From Gemmatimonadota bacterium (GTDB lineage: Bacteria > Gemmatimonadota > Gemmatimonadetes > Gemmatimonadales > GWC2-71-9), in contig QHUZ01000042.1 of the NCBI GenBank assembly GCA_003223395.1, positions 1-47,220 on the forward strand: 47,220 nucleotides of DNA, given 5' to 3'. This document shows, piece by piece, positions 14,395-23,331 of this stretch; the first letter of the stretch is position 1, and each line of letters begins with the position of its first letter. The notes beneath the pieces were generated by a model. That model did no database searches and was not told the origin of the DNA. It saw only the letters and a program-made list of their open reading frames with translations. The position numbers and the translations under genes are program-made.

Positions 14395-17339
14395 AAGCCA
14401 TACTCGGCGGCAACCTGCAACCGGCGTGCGTCACTGTTCACGCAATGCGCGAGCCCGAAATTCGCGACATCAGTCCGGTCGTTGGTGTTGTAGCAGCCGA
14501 GGTTCTGAAAATTAAATGCGTTGAACAGGTCGAGCGTAAAGGCCATCGTGGTGCCCGAGACACTCGGGAAGGTCTTACGCAACCGCAAATCCACCTCTCG
14601 AAACGCCCATATCTTCGCCGGAATGAGAAACGCGAAGTGGTCGGGCGTGAACCCACCCGGCTCGTACATGGCCGGGTTGAACCGTCCAGCGACATCCAGT
14701 CGCGGCCCGGTCCCCAGGGTAATCAGGCCGCTGAACTGCACGCCGTAGGCGTACGGAACGTCCGTGACCCAGTTCGCGACAAGGTGCGCCTTCTCGTCAT
14801 TGATCGGGTGCTTCGTGATGAGATATGCCTGCGGGAACGCGAACTCGTCATCCGAGGCATCGATGCCTTGCATCGATCGCGTCGAGTAGCTGAAGCTCAT
14901 TCCACCGCCCCAACCGATGCCCCGCGTGCGCTGTTGGTACGGCCGGGTTACCTGTATCTGGAGCGCGTCGTACCATGTCTTCACGCTGTTCGTCGTGAAG
15001 ACGATGTTGTTGAAACCGTGGAACGGGCTGGCGCCGACGCAACACGTGCGCGGGTTGTTGCTGTTGAAATCGAAGTTCGCCCAGTTGAACACCAAGCCGT
15101 TGACGCCTCGGACGCCGGCATACGCCACCGAGACCACGTAACGTCCAAGCTGGCGTCGCACGCCCAGACTGAACTGTGTGGATCGTGGCGGCTTGGTGTG
15201 ATTGCCGATCAGCCAAACTTCACCCAGCGCCGCCCCACCGCTGTCGACCGCCGCGCGCAGCACCGATGTGTCGGTGGTCAGGTACGTGTCCTTCCACGGG
15301 ATCTGGCCGGCACCGGGCGTCGTCGAATCTCGCGGCGCGAAGTACACTGAGTACTTGGGGTAGGTGAGCTTCTGCATCTCGTCAATCGACAGATCGAAGT
15401 ACGAGCGGTCGTAGTAGATACCGATTCCGCCGAACAGCGTCGTCATGTTGTTCTGGTCGAGCGCGTACGAAAAGCCGAGCCGGGGCTGGAAGGCACCCAA
15501 GAACCGCTTTCGCTGCGTCCCATCCGTGAAGTATTCCAGCGTGTCGATGGGATGTTGGAGCTGAGCGTTGTACAGGCGAATCGTGTCGCGGACGTTCTGC
15601 GGGGTCACGTAATCGTAGTTCAGCATGTGCGACTCGTAATCCCACCGAATCCCCAGGTTGAGAGTGAGCCGCGACGTTGGGCTCCAATCATCTTGCGCGT
15701 ATGCACCCAGTGTCATGTTGTGCGCTGTGAGGAACGGGTTGCCGGCCGCCCACTCGAGTTTGAAGGGGTTCTTGTACGCGTAGGACACGTCGCCGGTACA
15801 GTTCGGATTGCAGTTGACCAGGTTGCCATAACGGAAGGTCGGGAACTGGTTGTTGCCCTTGTTCACGTCGTAGGTCAGTCGATCCAATGCGACCCCGACC
15901 TTGATCACATGCTCTCCACCCGAGCGGAACCCCGTGTAGGTGAGGTCATCGCGGAACCCTAAGCGCTTCTGGGTGAAGTCCTGATTGGTCTCATAACTCC
16001 CCAGGACGGCGAAGCCGTAATCCCGCTGAGGAATCCCGGGCGTCTGCGGGGTTTGCGTGCGGCGGAAGCGAGAATACGTTAGCATCGCTTCATTAAGCCA
16101 CGGGCCCGTGACGGACGTGTGCTTGAGACTGCTGAAGTCGACATCCTGGCCATAATGGACGGCCTTCGCGTAGGCCGCGTTCCCGCCGAAGTCGCGGATG
16201 TCGTACTCGTGACGCAGGCTACCGCTCCACTCGAGAGTTGAATGAGGCGTCGCGTCGTACGTGAGCTTGCCAAACAGCAGTGTCTCGCGGAACGGAGACG
16301 TAAAACTGCGATTGAAGCTGGTGAACGGGATCGTGTCGACGGCAGGGCCGAATCCCGTAGGCGGCGTGATGGCGACGGTCGCCGCCCGGTTCTGATAATT
16401 GCCTTCGTAGGAGCCGAAGAAACGCAGGCGATCGCGGATCAGCGGACCACCTGCGCTCAGACCGACCTGATAGCGACTGTAGTCGGGCTTGGCGGATCCT
16501 AGGCTGAAGCTGTCCAGGGCGACGAGACCCTTGTTCTGGTAATAGGTGAACGCATTTCCTGTCCATGTGTTACCGCCCGAGCGCGTTGTGGCGGTGATAA
16601 TCGCGCTTGAGGCCCTTTGGTATTCCGCCTTAAAGTTCTGCGTAATGATGCGGTATTCCTGAATTGCACTCCGCGGAAACGGGTTGCCGCGGCTGTTGTC
16701 CTGACCGGCAATACCGGAGTTCGGACCTTCGCCACCCGTCAGGTCGTTCTTCAGACTCGCGCCGTCGACGAAGACGTTGACCTCGCCAGGCCCTTGGGCG
16801 CCTGCCGTGAAGTTCCTCGGCCTGAGATCGGTGCGATCGGGGCTGACAATTACGCCCGGGGCCAACGCCGCGAGATCGAGGAAGTTCCGACTCGGCGTAG
16901 GTAAGTTCTGCACCTGCTGTTGTGAGATATTGGTCGCGACCTCCGACGTCCGTAGCTCGACCGCCGGAGTCCCCCCCTCCACCTTCACCGCCTGGAGCTC
17001 GACTGCCCCGGCCTGCAACGTGAAGTCAGCGAGCAACGTGGCGCCGATCTGAACTACAACCCGGCGCTGCTGTGGGGAGTGGCCGATACTTCGGGCGACG
17101 AGGTCGTACGTACCGGGCACGAGGCCTGGCAGGATGTAGCCGCCATCCGCACGAGTTGTAGTCGTTCGCTGCACGCCAGTCTCGATATTCTGCGCCCGGA
17201 TCTCGGCATCTGCCACAGGCGCCCCATTCTGATCCTTCACGTACCCGCGGACGGTGCCGGTAGTGGTCTGTGCGCTGAGTGACAACGGGGAGGCGAGCAG
17301 CGTGAGGCAGGCGAGCCACAGAAAACGATGACGCGACAT
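14391..17339 (-). CDS. Oar-like TonB-dependent outer-membrane receptor
   Basis: 982 residues. A signal peptide (to about 23, A-Q) is followed by a carboxypeptidase-regulatory-like beta domain (G-T-V-R-G-Y-V-K-D...P-G-T-Y-D-L, about 27-108), a plug (N-L-P-T-P-S-R-N-F-L-D-L-A-A-L-A-P-G-V to about 250), and a 22-strand-type barrel ending A-E-Y-G-F. This is the Oar/TBDR class without a SusD partner. It imports or binds large substrates, presumably glucan oligosaccharides given the neighbouring glycosidases (inference). GGGAG lies a short distance before the ATG. It is divergent from the GH3 gene across 132 bp, which holds a TTGACA (17376-17381) but no convincing -10. Confidence 0.88.
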   Translation of the reverse strand: MSRHRFLWLACLTLLASPLSLSAQTTTGTVRGYVKDQNGAPVADAEIRAQNIETGVQRTTTTRADGGYILPGLVPGTYDLVARSIGHSPQQRRVVVQIGATLLADFTLQAGAVELQAVKVEGGTPAVELRTSEVATNISQQQVQNLPTPSRNFLDLAALAPGVIVSPDRTDLRPRNFTAGAQGPGEVNVFVDGASLKNDLTGGEGPNSGIAGQDNSRGNPFPRSAIQEYRIITQNFKAEYQRASSAIITATTRSGGNTWTGNAFTYYQNKGLVALDSFSLGSAKPDYSRYQVGLSAGGPLIRDRLRFFGSYEGNYQNRAATVAITPPTGFGPAVDTIPFTSFNRSFTSPFRETLLFGKLTYDATPHSTLEWSGSLRHEYDIRDFGGNAAYAKAVHYGQDVDFSSLKHTSVTGPWLNEAMLTYSRFRRTQTPQTPGIPQRDYGFAVLGSYETNQDFTQKRLGFRDDLTYTGFRSGGEHVIKVGVALDRLTYDVNKGNNQFPTFRYGNLVNCNPNCTGDVSYAYKNPFKLEWAAGNPFLTAHNMTLGAYAQDDWSPTSRLTLNLGIRWDYESHMLNYDYVTPQNVRDTIRLYNAQLQHPIDTLEYFTDGTQRKRFLGAFQPRLGFSYALDQNNMTTLFGGIGIYYDRSYFDLSIDEMQKLTYPKYSVYFAPRDSTTPGAGQIPWKDTYLTTDTSVLRAAVDSGGAALGEVWLIGNHTKPPRSTQFSLGVRRQLGRYVVSVAYAGVRGVNGLVFNWANFDFNSNNPRTCCVGASPFHGFNNIVFTTNSVKTWYDALQIQVTRPYQQRTRGIGWGGGMSFSYSTRSMQGIDASDDEFAFPQAYLITKHPINDEKAHLVANWVTDVPYAYGVQFSGLITLGTGPRLDVAGRFNPAMYEPGGFTPDHFAFLIPAKIWAFREVDLRLRKTFPSVSGTTMAFTLDLFNAFNFQNLGCYNTNDRTDVANFGLAHCVNSDARRLQVAAEYGF

Positions 17340-17471
17340 GGATCATCTCCCGTGAGTTGGGCCAGTGGCAGAAAATTGACAAGACGATCCCTGCCCGCGC
17401 TAGGGCTTCGCGCTGTCCCGTTTTGAGCCGTAAGTTTGCTGAACTTTCCTTGGCCTAGAGAGCGCAATCCT

Positions 17472-19601
17472 ATGTCGCATGTTCGCCACGTCCTGATCCT
17501 CACCGTCCTGCTCGCCGCACCCGCTTCCGCACAGAATCTTGACTCACTCCTCAGCCGCATGACCCTCGAAGAAAAGCTCGGCCAGTTGAATCTCCTGTCG
17601 GCCGGCGGGCGCGCCTCGCCCGAGCAAATGCAGCTGGTTCGCGCGGGCAAGCTCGGCGGGCTGTTCAACGTCATGGGCGCCGAGAACACGACGCCGGTGC
17701 AACGCATCGCCGTGACGGAGTCCCGGCTCAAGATCCCGCTGCTGTTTGGCCTCGATGTGATCCACGGTTATCGCGCGATCTTCCCGATCCCACTCGGCGA
17801 AGCGAGTTCGTTCGATCCGGAGGCCGCTGAAGCAACGGCGCGCGCGGCCGGTCAGGAAGCCGCCGCCTTCGGGATCAACTGGACGTATGCGCCGATGGTG
17901 GACATCGCCCGCGACCCCCGCTGGGGTCGCATCGCGGAGGGCTCGGGCGAAGATCCGTATCTCGGCTCGCTCATGGCTGCCGCGCGCGTGCGCGGTTTCC
18001 AACAGAACATCTTCGCGACGGCAAAGCACTTCGCCGGCTACGGCGCGGCGGAGGCGGGCCGCGAATACAACGAGACCGAAATCTCCGAGCGCACGATGCG
18101 CGAGGTGTACCTGCCGCCGTTCAAGGCCGCGGTCGATGCGGGCGTCACGAGTCTGATGTCGGCCTTCAACGACGTCGCCGGCGTCCCGGCTTCCGGCAAC
18201 GCCTGGCTGACGGATACGGTGCTGCGGCGCGAATGGCGCTTCCCCGGCTTCGTGGTGAGCGACTGGACGTCGGTCGCCGAGCTGATCAACCATGGCATCG
18301 CGGGCTCGCAGGCCGAGGCGGGGCGGCGCGCGCTGACCGCCGGCGTGGATATGGACATGCAGAGCAGCATCTACGTGGACTCGCTCGCCGCCCTCGTGCA
18401 GAGCAATCGGATCCCCCTGGCGGTGGTCGATTCGGCGGTGATGCGAATCTTGCGCGCCAAGCAGCGGCTCGGCTTGTTCCGCGACCCCTATCGAGCTCGA
18501 ACTGCGCCACCCGCCACGGAACTTCGCGCATTGGCGAGGAGAGTTGCTGGCGAGTCAATCGTCTTGCTCAAGAACGAGCGGTCGCTGTTACCGCTCGCCA
18601 AAGCCGGCACCATCGCCGTCATCGGACCACTCGCCGACAACAAGGAAGAGCCGCTCGGACCCTGGCACACCCAGGGCCGCGCCGAGGATGTCGTCTCGGT
18701 GTTGCAGGGGATCAAGACAAAGGTGCAGACAGTCTTGTACGCCCAGGGGTCGGGCATCGACGACACGTCAAAGGCGGGCTTCGCGGCTGCGGTCGCCGCC
18801 GCCCGTCAGGCCAAAGTCGCGGTCCTCGTGCTCGGCGAGCGGGGAGACATGAGCGGCGAAGCTGCGAGCCGCTCCTCGCTCGGCTTGCCGGGCGTGCAGG
18901 AGCAGCTGCTCGAGGCGGTCGCCGCCACTGGCACGCCGGTCGTGCTCGTCCTCATGAACGGCCGGCCGCTGATCCTCGAATGGGCCTCCGACCATGTGCC
19001 GGCGATCGTCGAGACGTGGTTTCTCGGGATCGAGGCAGGGAACGCGACGGCCGACGTGCTGTTCGGCGACGTCAACCCGAGCGCGCGCCTGCCCGTGACG
19101 TTCCCGCGTGTGCTGGGCCAGGTTCCGCTGTACTACAATCATCGCAACACGGGCCGCCCACCTGACGCCAACAACAAGTACACGTCGAAGTACATCGACG
19201 TCCCCGTCACGCCCAGGTATCCGTTCGGGTATGGGCTGTCGTACACGACATTCGGATACAGCAACCTCAAACTCAGCGCCGCCCGCGCGCGCGTGAGCGA
19301 CACGATCACCGCGACCGTGACGGTCACAAACAGCGGCGGCAGGGAAGGGACGGAGGTCGTACAGCTCTACGTGCGCGATGAGGTTGCCAGCGTGTCACGG
19401 CCAGTCCGTGAGCTGAAAGCCTTCCGGCGGGTGACGCTAAAACCTGGCGAGTCACGGGCTGTCGATTTGCGGGTGGCGGTGCGCGATCTCTGGTTCATTG
19501 GGCTCGACATGAAACCCGTCGTGGAGCCGGGAACGTTCCGCGTCTATGTCGGCCCGAACTCGGCCGAGGGTCTCGAAGCGACATTCGAATGCATCCCCTG
19601 A
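17472..19601 (+). CDS. GH3 beta-glucosidase (BglX type), secreted
   Basis: 709 residues: signal peptide (M-S-H-V-R-H-V-L-I-L-T-V-L-L-A-A-P-A-S-A-Q), GH3 TIM barrel, alpha/beta sandwich and C-terminal fibronectin-III-like domain. The nucleophile is Asp264 in G-F-V-V-S-D-W. K-H-F-A-G-Y-G and the S-G-E-D-P-Y-L-G motif are also intact. It removes terminal beta-glucose from oligosaccharides in the periplasm. GH3 enzymes of this type include sophorose (beta-1,2) hydrolases, which would fit the divergent GH144-like gene. ATG 17472 was preferred over 17436 because it begins the signal peptide. It overlaps the GH13 gene by 13 bp. Confidence 0.9.
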   Translation: MSHVRHVLILTVLLAAPASAQNLDSLLSRMTLEEKLGQLNLLSAGGRASPEQMQLVRAGKLGGLFNVMGAENTTPVQRIAVTESRLKIPLLFGLDVIHGYRAIFPIPLGEASSFDPEAAEATARAAGQEAAAFGINWTYAPMVDIARDPRWGRIAEGSGEDPYLGSLMAAARVRGFQQNIFATAKHFAGYGAAEAGREYNETEISERTMREVYLPPFKAAVDAGVTSLMSAFNDVAGVPASGNAWLTDTVLRREWRFPGFVVSDWTSVAELINHGIAGSQAEAGRRALTAGVDMDMQSSIYVDSLAALVQSNRIPLAVVDSAVMRILRAKQRLGLFRDPYRARTAPPATELRALARRVAGESIVLLKNERSLLPLAKAGTIAVIGPLADNKEEPLGPWHTQGRAEDVVSVLQGIKTKVQTVLYAQGSGIDDTSKAGFAAAVAAARQAKVAVLVLGERGDMSGEAASRSSLGLPGVQEQLLEAVAATGTPVVLVLMNGRPLILEWASDHVPAIVETWFLGIEAGNATADVLFGDVNPSARLPVTFPRVLGQVPLYYNHRNTGRPPDANNKYTSKYIDVPVTPRYPFGYGLSYTTFGYSNLKLSAARARVSDTITATVTVTNSGGREGTEVVQLYVRDEVASVSRPVRELKAFRRVTLKPGESRAVDLRVAVRDLWFIGLDMKPVVEPGTFRVYVGPNSAEGLEATFECIP

Positions 19602-21106
19602 TTCTGCTCGCACTGCTGCAGGTGGGGAATGTAGGGGCGCAGCATGCTGCGCCCCTACCTCAAAATGCCGCGCCCCCCCAGTCGCACCCCACCACCTGTT
19701 ACGAGGTCTTCGTCCGCTCGTTCTACGACAGCAATGGCGACGGCATCGGCGATCTCCCCGGTCTCACGCAGAAGCTCGATTACATCTCCGGGCTCGGCGC
19801 CGATTGCGTCTGGCTCATGCCCATCGCGGAATCGCCGAGTTATCACGGCTACGACGTCACCGACTATTACAAAGTCGAGCCGGACTACGGGACGAACGAC
19901 GATTTCAAAGCGTTCGTCGCGGCGGCACACCAGCACAAGATTCGCGTGCTCGTCGATCTGGTTCTGAACCACACCTCGAGTGAGCACCCCTGGTTTCAGG
20001 AAGCGTTACGGGACACGACGGCGCCGCATCGCGGCTGGTACCGCTGGGCGCCGACGCAGGGCGGGGCGTGCCCGAACAATTGGCATAAGTCACCCGTCCG
20101 CGACGAGTGCTACTTCGGTCTCTTCTGGAGCGGGATGCCGGATTTGAATTACGAGAATCCCGCCGTGCTCGACGAGATGAAGCGCGTCGCTAGGGTTTGG
20201 CTGGACTCGATGCACGTGGACGGATTCAGGCTGGATGCGGTGCGTCACCTGGTCGAGGTCGGGAACGAGGTCTCCAACACTCCCGGTACCCATCAGGTGC
20301 TGCGCGACTTCGGCCAGTACGTCCGCGGCATCGCGCCGCAATCGTACACGATCGGAGAGGTGTGGGATAACCCGGACGTCATCCTCACCTACTATCCTGA
20401 TCAGCTCGACGCGTACTTTGCGTTTCCCATCTCTGAGGCACTCATCGAAGCCGTGCGGACCGGGAAGGCCGGCGGGCTGCTCCCGACGGTGGAGCAGTTC
20501 CAGCGCGCCGAACCGGCGTATCGCTGGGCGCCGTTCCAGCGCAATCACGATCAGACCCGAGCGATGACGGCGCTCGCCAATGACACAGCAGGTGCCAGGC
20601 TCGCGGTGACGATCCTGCTCACGCTGCCGGGCGTGCCGTTCGTGTATTACGGGGAAGAGATCGGGATGACGGGCGACAAGCCCGACGAGCGGCTGCGCAC
20701 GCCGATGCAATGGACCGCCTCGTCGCGGGGATTCACGAGCGGGAAGCCGTGGGAGACGCTGCAGGCCGACACGCTCACAGCTAATGTCGCTGCGCAAGAG
20801 CGCCGGCCGAATTCACTGCTGAAGCTGTATCGCTGGCTGATGCGGTTGCGCGGGAATGACGCGGCGCTGCGAGATGGCCGGTTGGAGCCGGTCGAAACGG
20901 GCAACGACGCGCTGCTGGCCTACATGCGGAAGGACGGGACCGCGCAGGTTCTCGTGGTCGCCAATCTCGGAACGACCCCCGCGACGCTCGCGGTGCCGGG
21001 CCGATTCTCGTATCGCAGCCTGCTCACGGCAGGCAGAACCCGAGCATCGCTACCCACGCTTCAGCCGCGCACCGCTTACATATACGAGATTACACAACGT
21101 CCCTAG
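19589..21106 (+). CDS. GH13 alpha-glucosidase/alpha-amylase, secreted
   Basis: 505 residues. Conserved regions are D-L-V-L-N-H (I), G-F-R-L-D-A-V-R-H (II, nucleophile Asp216), G-E-V-W (III, acid/base Glu257) and R-N-H-D-Q (IV, Asp321), so the triad is complete. The (beta/alpha)8 barrel is followed by a beta domain. The S-F-Y-D-S-N-G-D-G-I-G-D-L motif is a Ca2+ site typical of the oligo-1,6/alpha-glucosidase group. The weak N-terminal leader (MHPLILLALLQVGNVGAQ) is partly encoded by a perfect palindrome, so the mature N-terminus is uncertain. It is translationally coupled to GH3, an unusual pairing of alpha- and beta-specific exo-enzymes. Confidence 0.88.
   Translation: MHPLILLALLQVGNVGAQHAAPLPQNAAPPQSHPTTCYEVFVRSFYDSNGDGIGDLPGLTQKLDYISGLGADCVWLMPIAESPSYHGYDVTDYYKVEPDYGTNDDFKAFVAAAHQHKIRVLVDLVLNHTSSEHPWFQEALRDTTAPHRGWYRWAPTQGGACPNNWHKSPVRDECYFGLFWSGMPDLNYENPAVLDEMKRVARVWLDSMHVDGFRLDAVRHLVEVGNEVSNTPGTHQVLRDFGQYVRGIAPQSYTIGEVWDNPDVILTYYPDQLDAYFAFPISEALIEAVRTGKAGGLLPTVEQFQRAEPAYRWAPFQRNHDQTRAMTALANDTAGARLAVTILLTLPGVPFVYYGEEIGMTGDKPDERLRTPMQWTASSRGFTSGKPWETLQADTLTANVAAQERRPNSLLKLYRWLMRLRGNDAALRDGRLEPVETGNDALLAYMRKDGTAQVLVVANLGTTPATLAVPGRFSYRSLLTAGRTRASLPTLQPRTAYIYEITQRP
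19631..19658. repeat. 28-bp perfect palindrome inside the GH13 leader sequence
   Basis: GTAGGGGCGCAGCA followed directly by its exact reverse complement, with no central spacer. It resembles REP-like GTAGGGGCG palindromes that I recall as scattered in several environmental bacterial genomes. It lies in frame in the region coding for G-A-Q-H-A-A-P-L, between the leader and the catalytic domain. Confidence 0.85.
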
Positions 21107-21164
21107 ACCGACCGTCGCGGACGGCGTTCCAATACGGCATATTGGGGTCAACAAAGGGGGTCCC

Positions 21165-21614
21165 ATGAACTGGAACCCAACACGCGTTCTGCCCTCCGTC
21201 GCGCTCGTCCTTGGCACCGTCCTCACGTGCGCGTCCCAAGCTCATGGCCAGGTTGCCACGACAAAACCAGCCCCGCGCCCGGCGGGGTCGATGCGCACCA
21301 CCGAGTCCGCGCGGGAGCACGCCACGAGCCTCGCTCAACTGCTGCAGGGTCGCCTTTCCGGCGTGAGCGTGTCCCCGGCGCCCGATGGCGGGATCATCGT
21401 GCGCATGGGGGGCCCAACGTCGTTCTACGGGAATCAGGACCCGCTGTTCGTGGTCGACGGGGTCACGATCGAGGGTAGCCGCACCACCTTGAGCTGGCTC
21501 AGCCCGCACGACGTCGAAACCGTTCAGGCCCTGAAGGACCCGAGCCAGACGGCGATCTACGGCGTGCGCGGCGCGAATGGTGTGATCGTCATCAAGACGA
21601 AGGGGTCGCACTAA
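21165..21614 (+). CDS. Stand-alone TonB-receptor plug-domain protein, secreted
   Basis: 149 residues: signal peptide (to about residue 29, H-G-Q), a spacer, then one plug domain (L-L-Q-G-R-L-S-G-V-S-V, P-L-F-V-V-D-G-V, D-V-E-T-V-Q-A-L-K-D, A-I-Y-G-V-R-G-A-N-G-V-I-V-I-K-T-K). The end matches the plug/barrel boundary of SusC-type receptors exactly, but no barrel follows: a TAA comes 3 codons later. It could be a soluble periplasmic modulator of TonB or of receptors, or a receptor remnant; the intact leader, ribosome site and clean ends favour a functional small protein. A run of five G precedes the ATG. Confidence 0.75.
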   Translation: MNWNPTRVLPSVALVLGTVLTCASQAHGQVATTKPAPRPAGSMRTTESAREHATSLAQLLQGRLSGVSVSPAPDGGIIVRMGGPTSFYGNQDPLFVVDGVTIEGSRTTLSWLSPHDVETVQALKDPSQTAIYGVRGANGVIVIKTKGSH

Positions 21615-23324
21615 CTGCAACGGATCAGCCTCGGCGGTATCGACTACGCCATCCTGATCATCTACTTCGTCTTCGTGCTCGGCATCGGCTGGGCACTGAG
21701 ACGCCGCATCCGCAGCAGCGAAGACTTCTTCCTCTCAGGCCGGTCGATCCCCGCATGGATCGCCGGCCTGGCGTTTATCTCCGCGAATCTGGGCGCACAG
21801 GAAGTCATCGGGATGGCGGCGTCGGGCGCCAAGTACGGCATCATGACGAGCCATTTCTACTGGGTCGGCGCGATGCCGGCGATGGTATTCGTCGGGCTGT
21901 TCATGATGCCGTTCTACTACGGCTCGCGCGCCCGCTCGGTCCCCGAGTACCTGAAGCTCCGCTTCGACGAGAAGACGCGCGGGTTGAACGCGATCACCTT
22001 CGCGATCATGACCATCTTCTCCTCGGGCATTTCGATGTATGCGCTCGCGAAATTGTTCGAGCTGGTGCTCGGCTGGAGCTTTCACGGCTGCATCGTGCTG
22101 TCCGCCGTCATCGTGCTGATCTACATCTTCCTCGGCGGGCTCACCTCCGCGATCTATAACGAAGTCCTGCAGTTCTTTCTCATCGTCCTGGGATTCCTGC
22201 CGCTCGTGTTGCTGGGACTCAAGGACGTCGGCGGGTGGAGCGGGCTCACCGCAAAACTGGCCACCGTGGCCACGAACGCGGGCTTCGAGCCCGGGGCGTG
22301 GACGCATTCGTGGAAATACATGGATTCGCCGAGCCACAACCCCATGGGGATGGAGTGGTTCGGCCTGGTGATGGGGTTGGGGTTCGCCCTCTCGTTCGGC
22401 TATTGGTGCACGGACTTTCTCGTCGTGCAGCGCGCCATGGCGGCTGGCTCGATGACGGCGGCGCGCCGGACGCCGCTGATCGCGGCGGTGCCCAAGATGC
22501 TGATGCCCGCGCTCGTGATTCTGCCGGGAATGCTGGCGATCGGGCTGCATGCCGCACGCGGCGGGTTTCTCCCGATCGGCAGCGACGGCCAGCCGGAGTA
22601 CAACCTCGCCATTCCGATGCTGCTGGGGCATTACCTGCCGACGGGGCTGCTGGGGCTGGGTCTCACCGCCCTGATGGCGTCGTTCATGTCGGGCATGGCG
22701 GGCAACGTCACGGCCTTCAACAGCGTGTGGACGTACGACATCTATCAGACGCATATCCGCCCGGGCCAGACCGACGGGCATTACCTGCGCGTGGGACACG
22801 CGGCCACGGTCTTCGGTATCCTCGCCAGCGTGGCCGCGGCATACTCCGCCACGCGGTTCAACAACATTCTCGACATGCTGCAGCTGGTGTTCTCGTTCGT
22901 GAACGGGCCGCTGTTCGCGACGTTCCTGCTGGGGATGTTCTGGCGCCGCACCACGGGGCATGGAGCGTTCTACGGCCTGCTGACCGGCACGATCACCGCG
23001 GCGCTGCATTACGGGCTGACATTGCCGCGCGGCGCCGTGCCCGGCATCAAGGGCGGGTTTCTGGGAGCGGTGCTGCACGTCTACCCAAGCGAGATGGCGT
23101 TGAACTTCTGGACCGCGTTGTTCGCGTGGACCGGCTGCTTCGTGGCGACGCTGCTCATCTCGCTGTTCACCAAACGGACCAAGACCGACGAGGAGCTGCG
23201 CGGGCTCGTCCACTCGCTGACCCCCCGCGTGCAGGAGGGGCACATGCCGTGGTACAAGCGTCCGGTTACGCTCGCCGTGTGCATTCTCGTCGTCTCGACG
23301 ATCCTCAACATCATCTTCTGGTGA
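21615..23324 (+). CDS. Sodium:solute symporter, SGLT-like sugar transporter, probable CTG start
   Basis: 569 residues with 13-14 hydrophobic helices. SSS motifs include R-S-I-P-A-W-I-A-G-L-A-F-I-S-A-N-L-G-A-Q-E, S-V-P-E-Y-L-K-L-R-F and F-L-G-G-L-T-S-A-I-Y-N-E. It probably imports glucose or another sugar with Na+. The first conventional start, GTG 21675, would cut TM1 in half. The full TM1 (D-Y-A-I-L-I-I-Y-F-V-F-V-L-G-I-G-W) is open back to CTG 21615, directly after the TAA of the plug gene. GAAGGGG ends about 9 nt upstream as ribosome site. No ATG, GTG or TTG lies in that stretch. Confidence 0.85.
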   Translation: MQRISLGGIDYAILIIYFVFVLGIGWALRRRIRSSEDFFLSGRSIPAWIAGLAFISANLGAQEVIGMAASGAKYGIMTSHFYWVGAMPAMVFVGLFMMPFYYGSRARSVPEYLKLRFDEKTRGLNAITFAIMTIFSSGISMYALAKLFELVLGWSFHGCIVLSAVIVLIYIFLGGLTSAIYNEVLQFFLIVLGFLPLVLLGLKDVGGWSGLTAKLATVATNAGFEPGAWTHSWKYMDSPSHNPMGMEWFGLVMGLGFALSFGYWCTDFLVVQRAMAAGSMTAARRTPLIAAVPKMLMPALVILPGMLAIGLHAARGGFLPIGSDGQPEYNLAIPMLLGHYLPTGLLGLGLTALMASFMSGMAGNVTAFNSVWTYDIYQTHIRPGQTDGHYLRVGHAATVFGILASVAAAYSATRFNNILDMLQLVFSFVNGPLFATFLLGMFWRRTTGHGAFYGLLTGTITAALHYGLTLPRGAVPGIKGGFLGAVLHVYPSEMALNFWTALFAWTGCFVATLLISLFTKRTKTDEELRGLVHSLTPRVQEGHMPWYKRPVTLAVCILVVSTILNIIFW

Positions 23325-23331
23325 CGACGTG

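Noticed and set aside
17376-17404. TTGACA at 17376 as a firm promoter for the GH3 gene
   Set aside because: No acceptable -10 hexamer lies 16-18 bp downstream, so it is only mentioned with the neighbouring gene.
21612-21617. Readthrough of TAA to give a plug-symporter fusion
   Set aside because: TAA is not a recoding codon in this setting, the fusion of a periplasmic plug to a 13-helix transporter is not known, and a ribosome site for the symporter is present.
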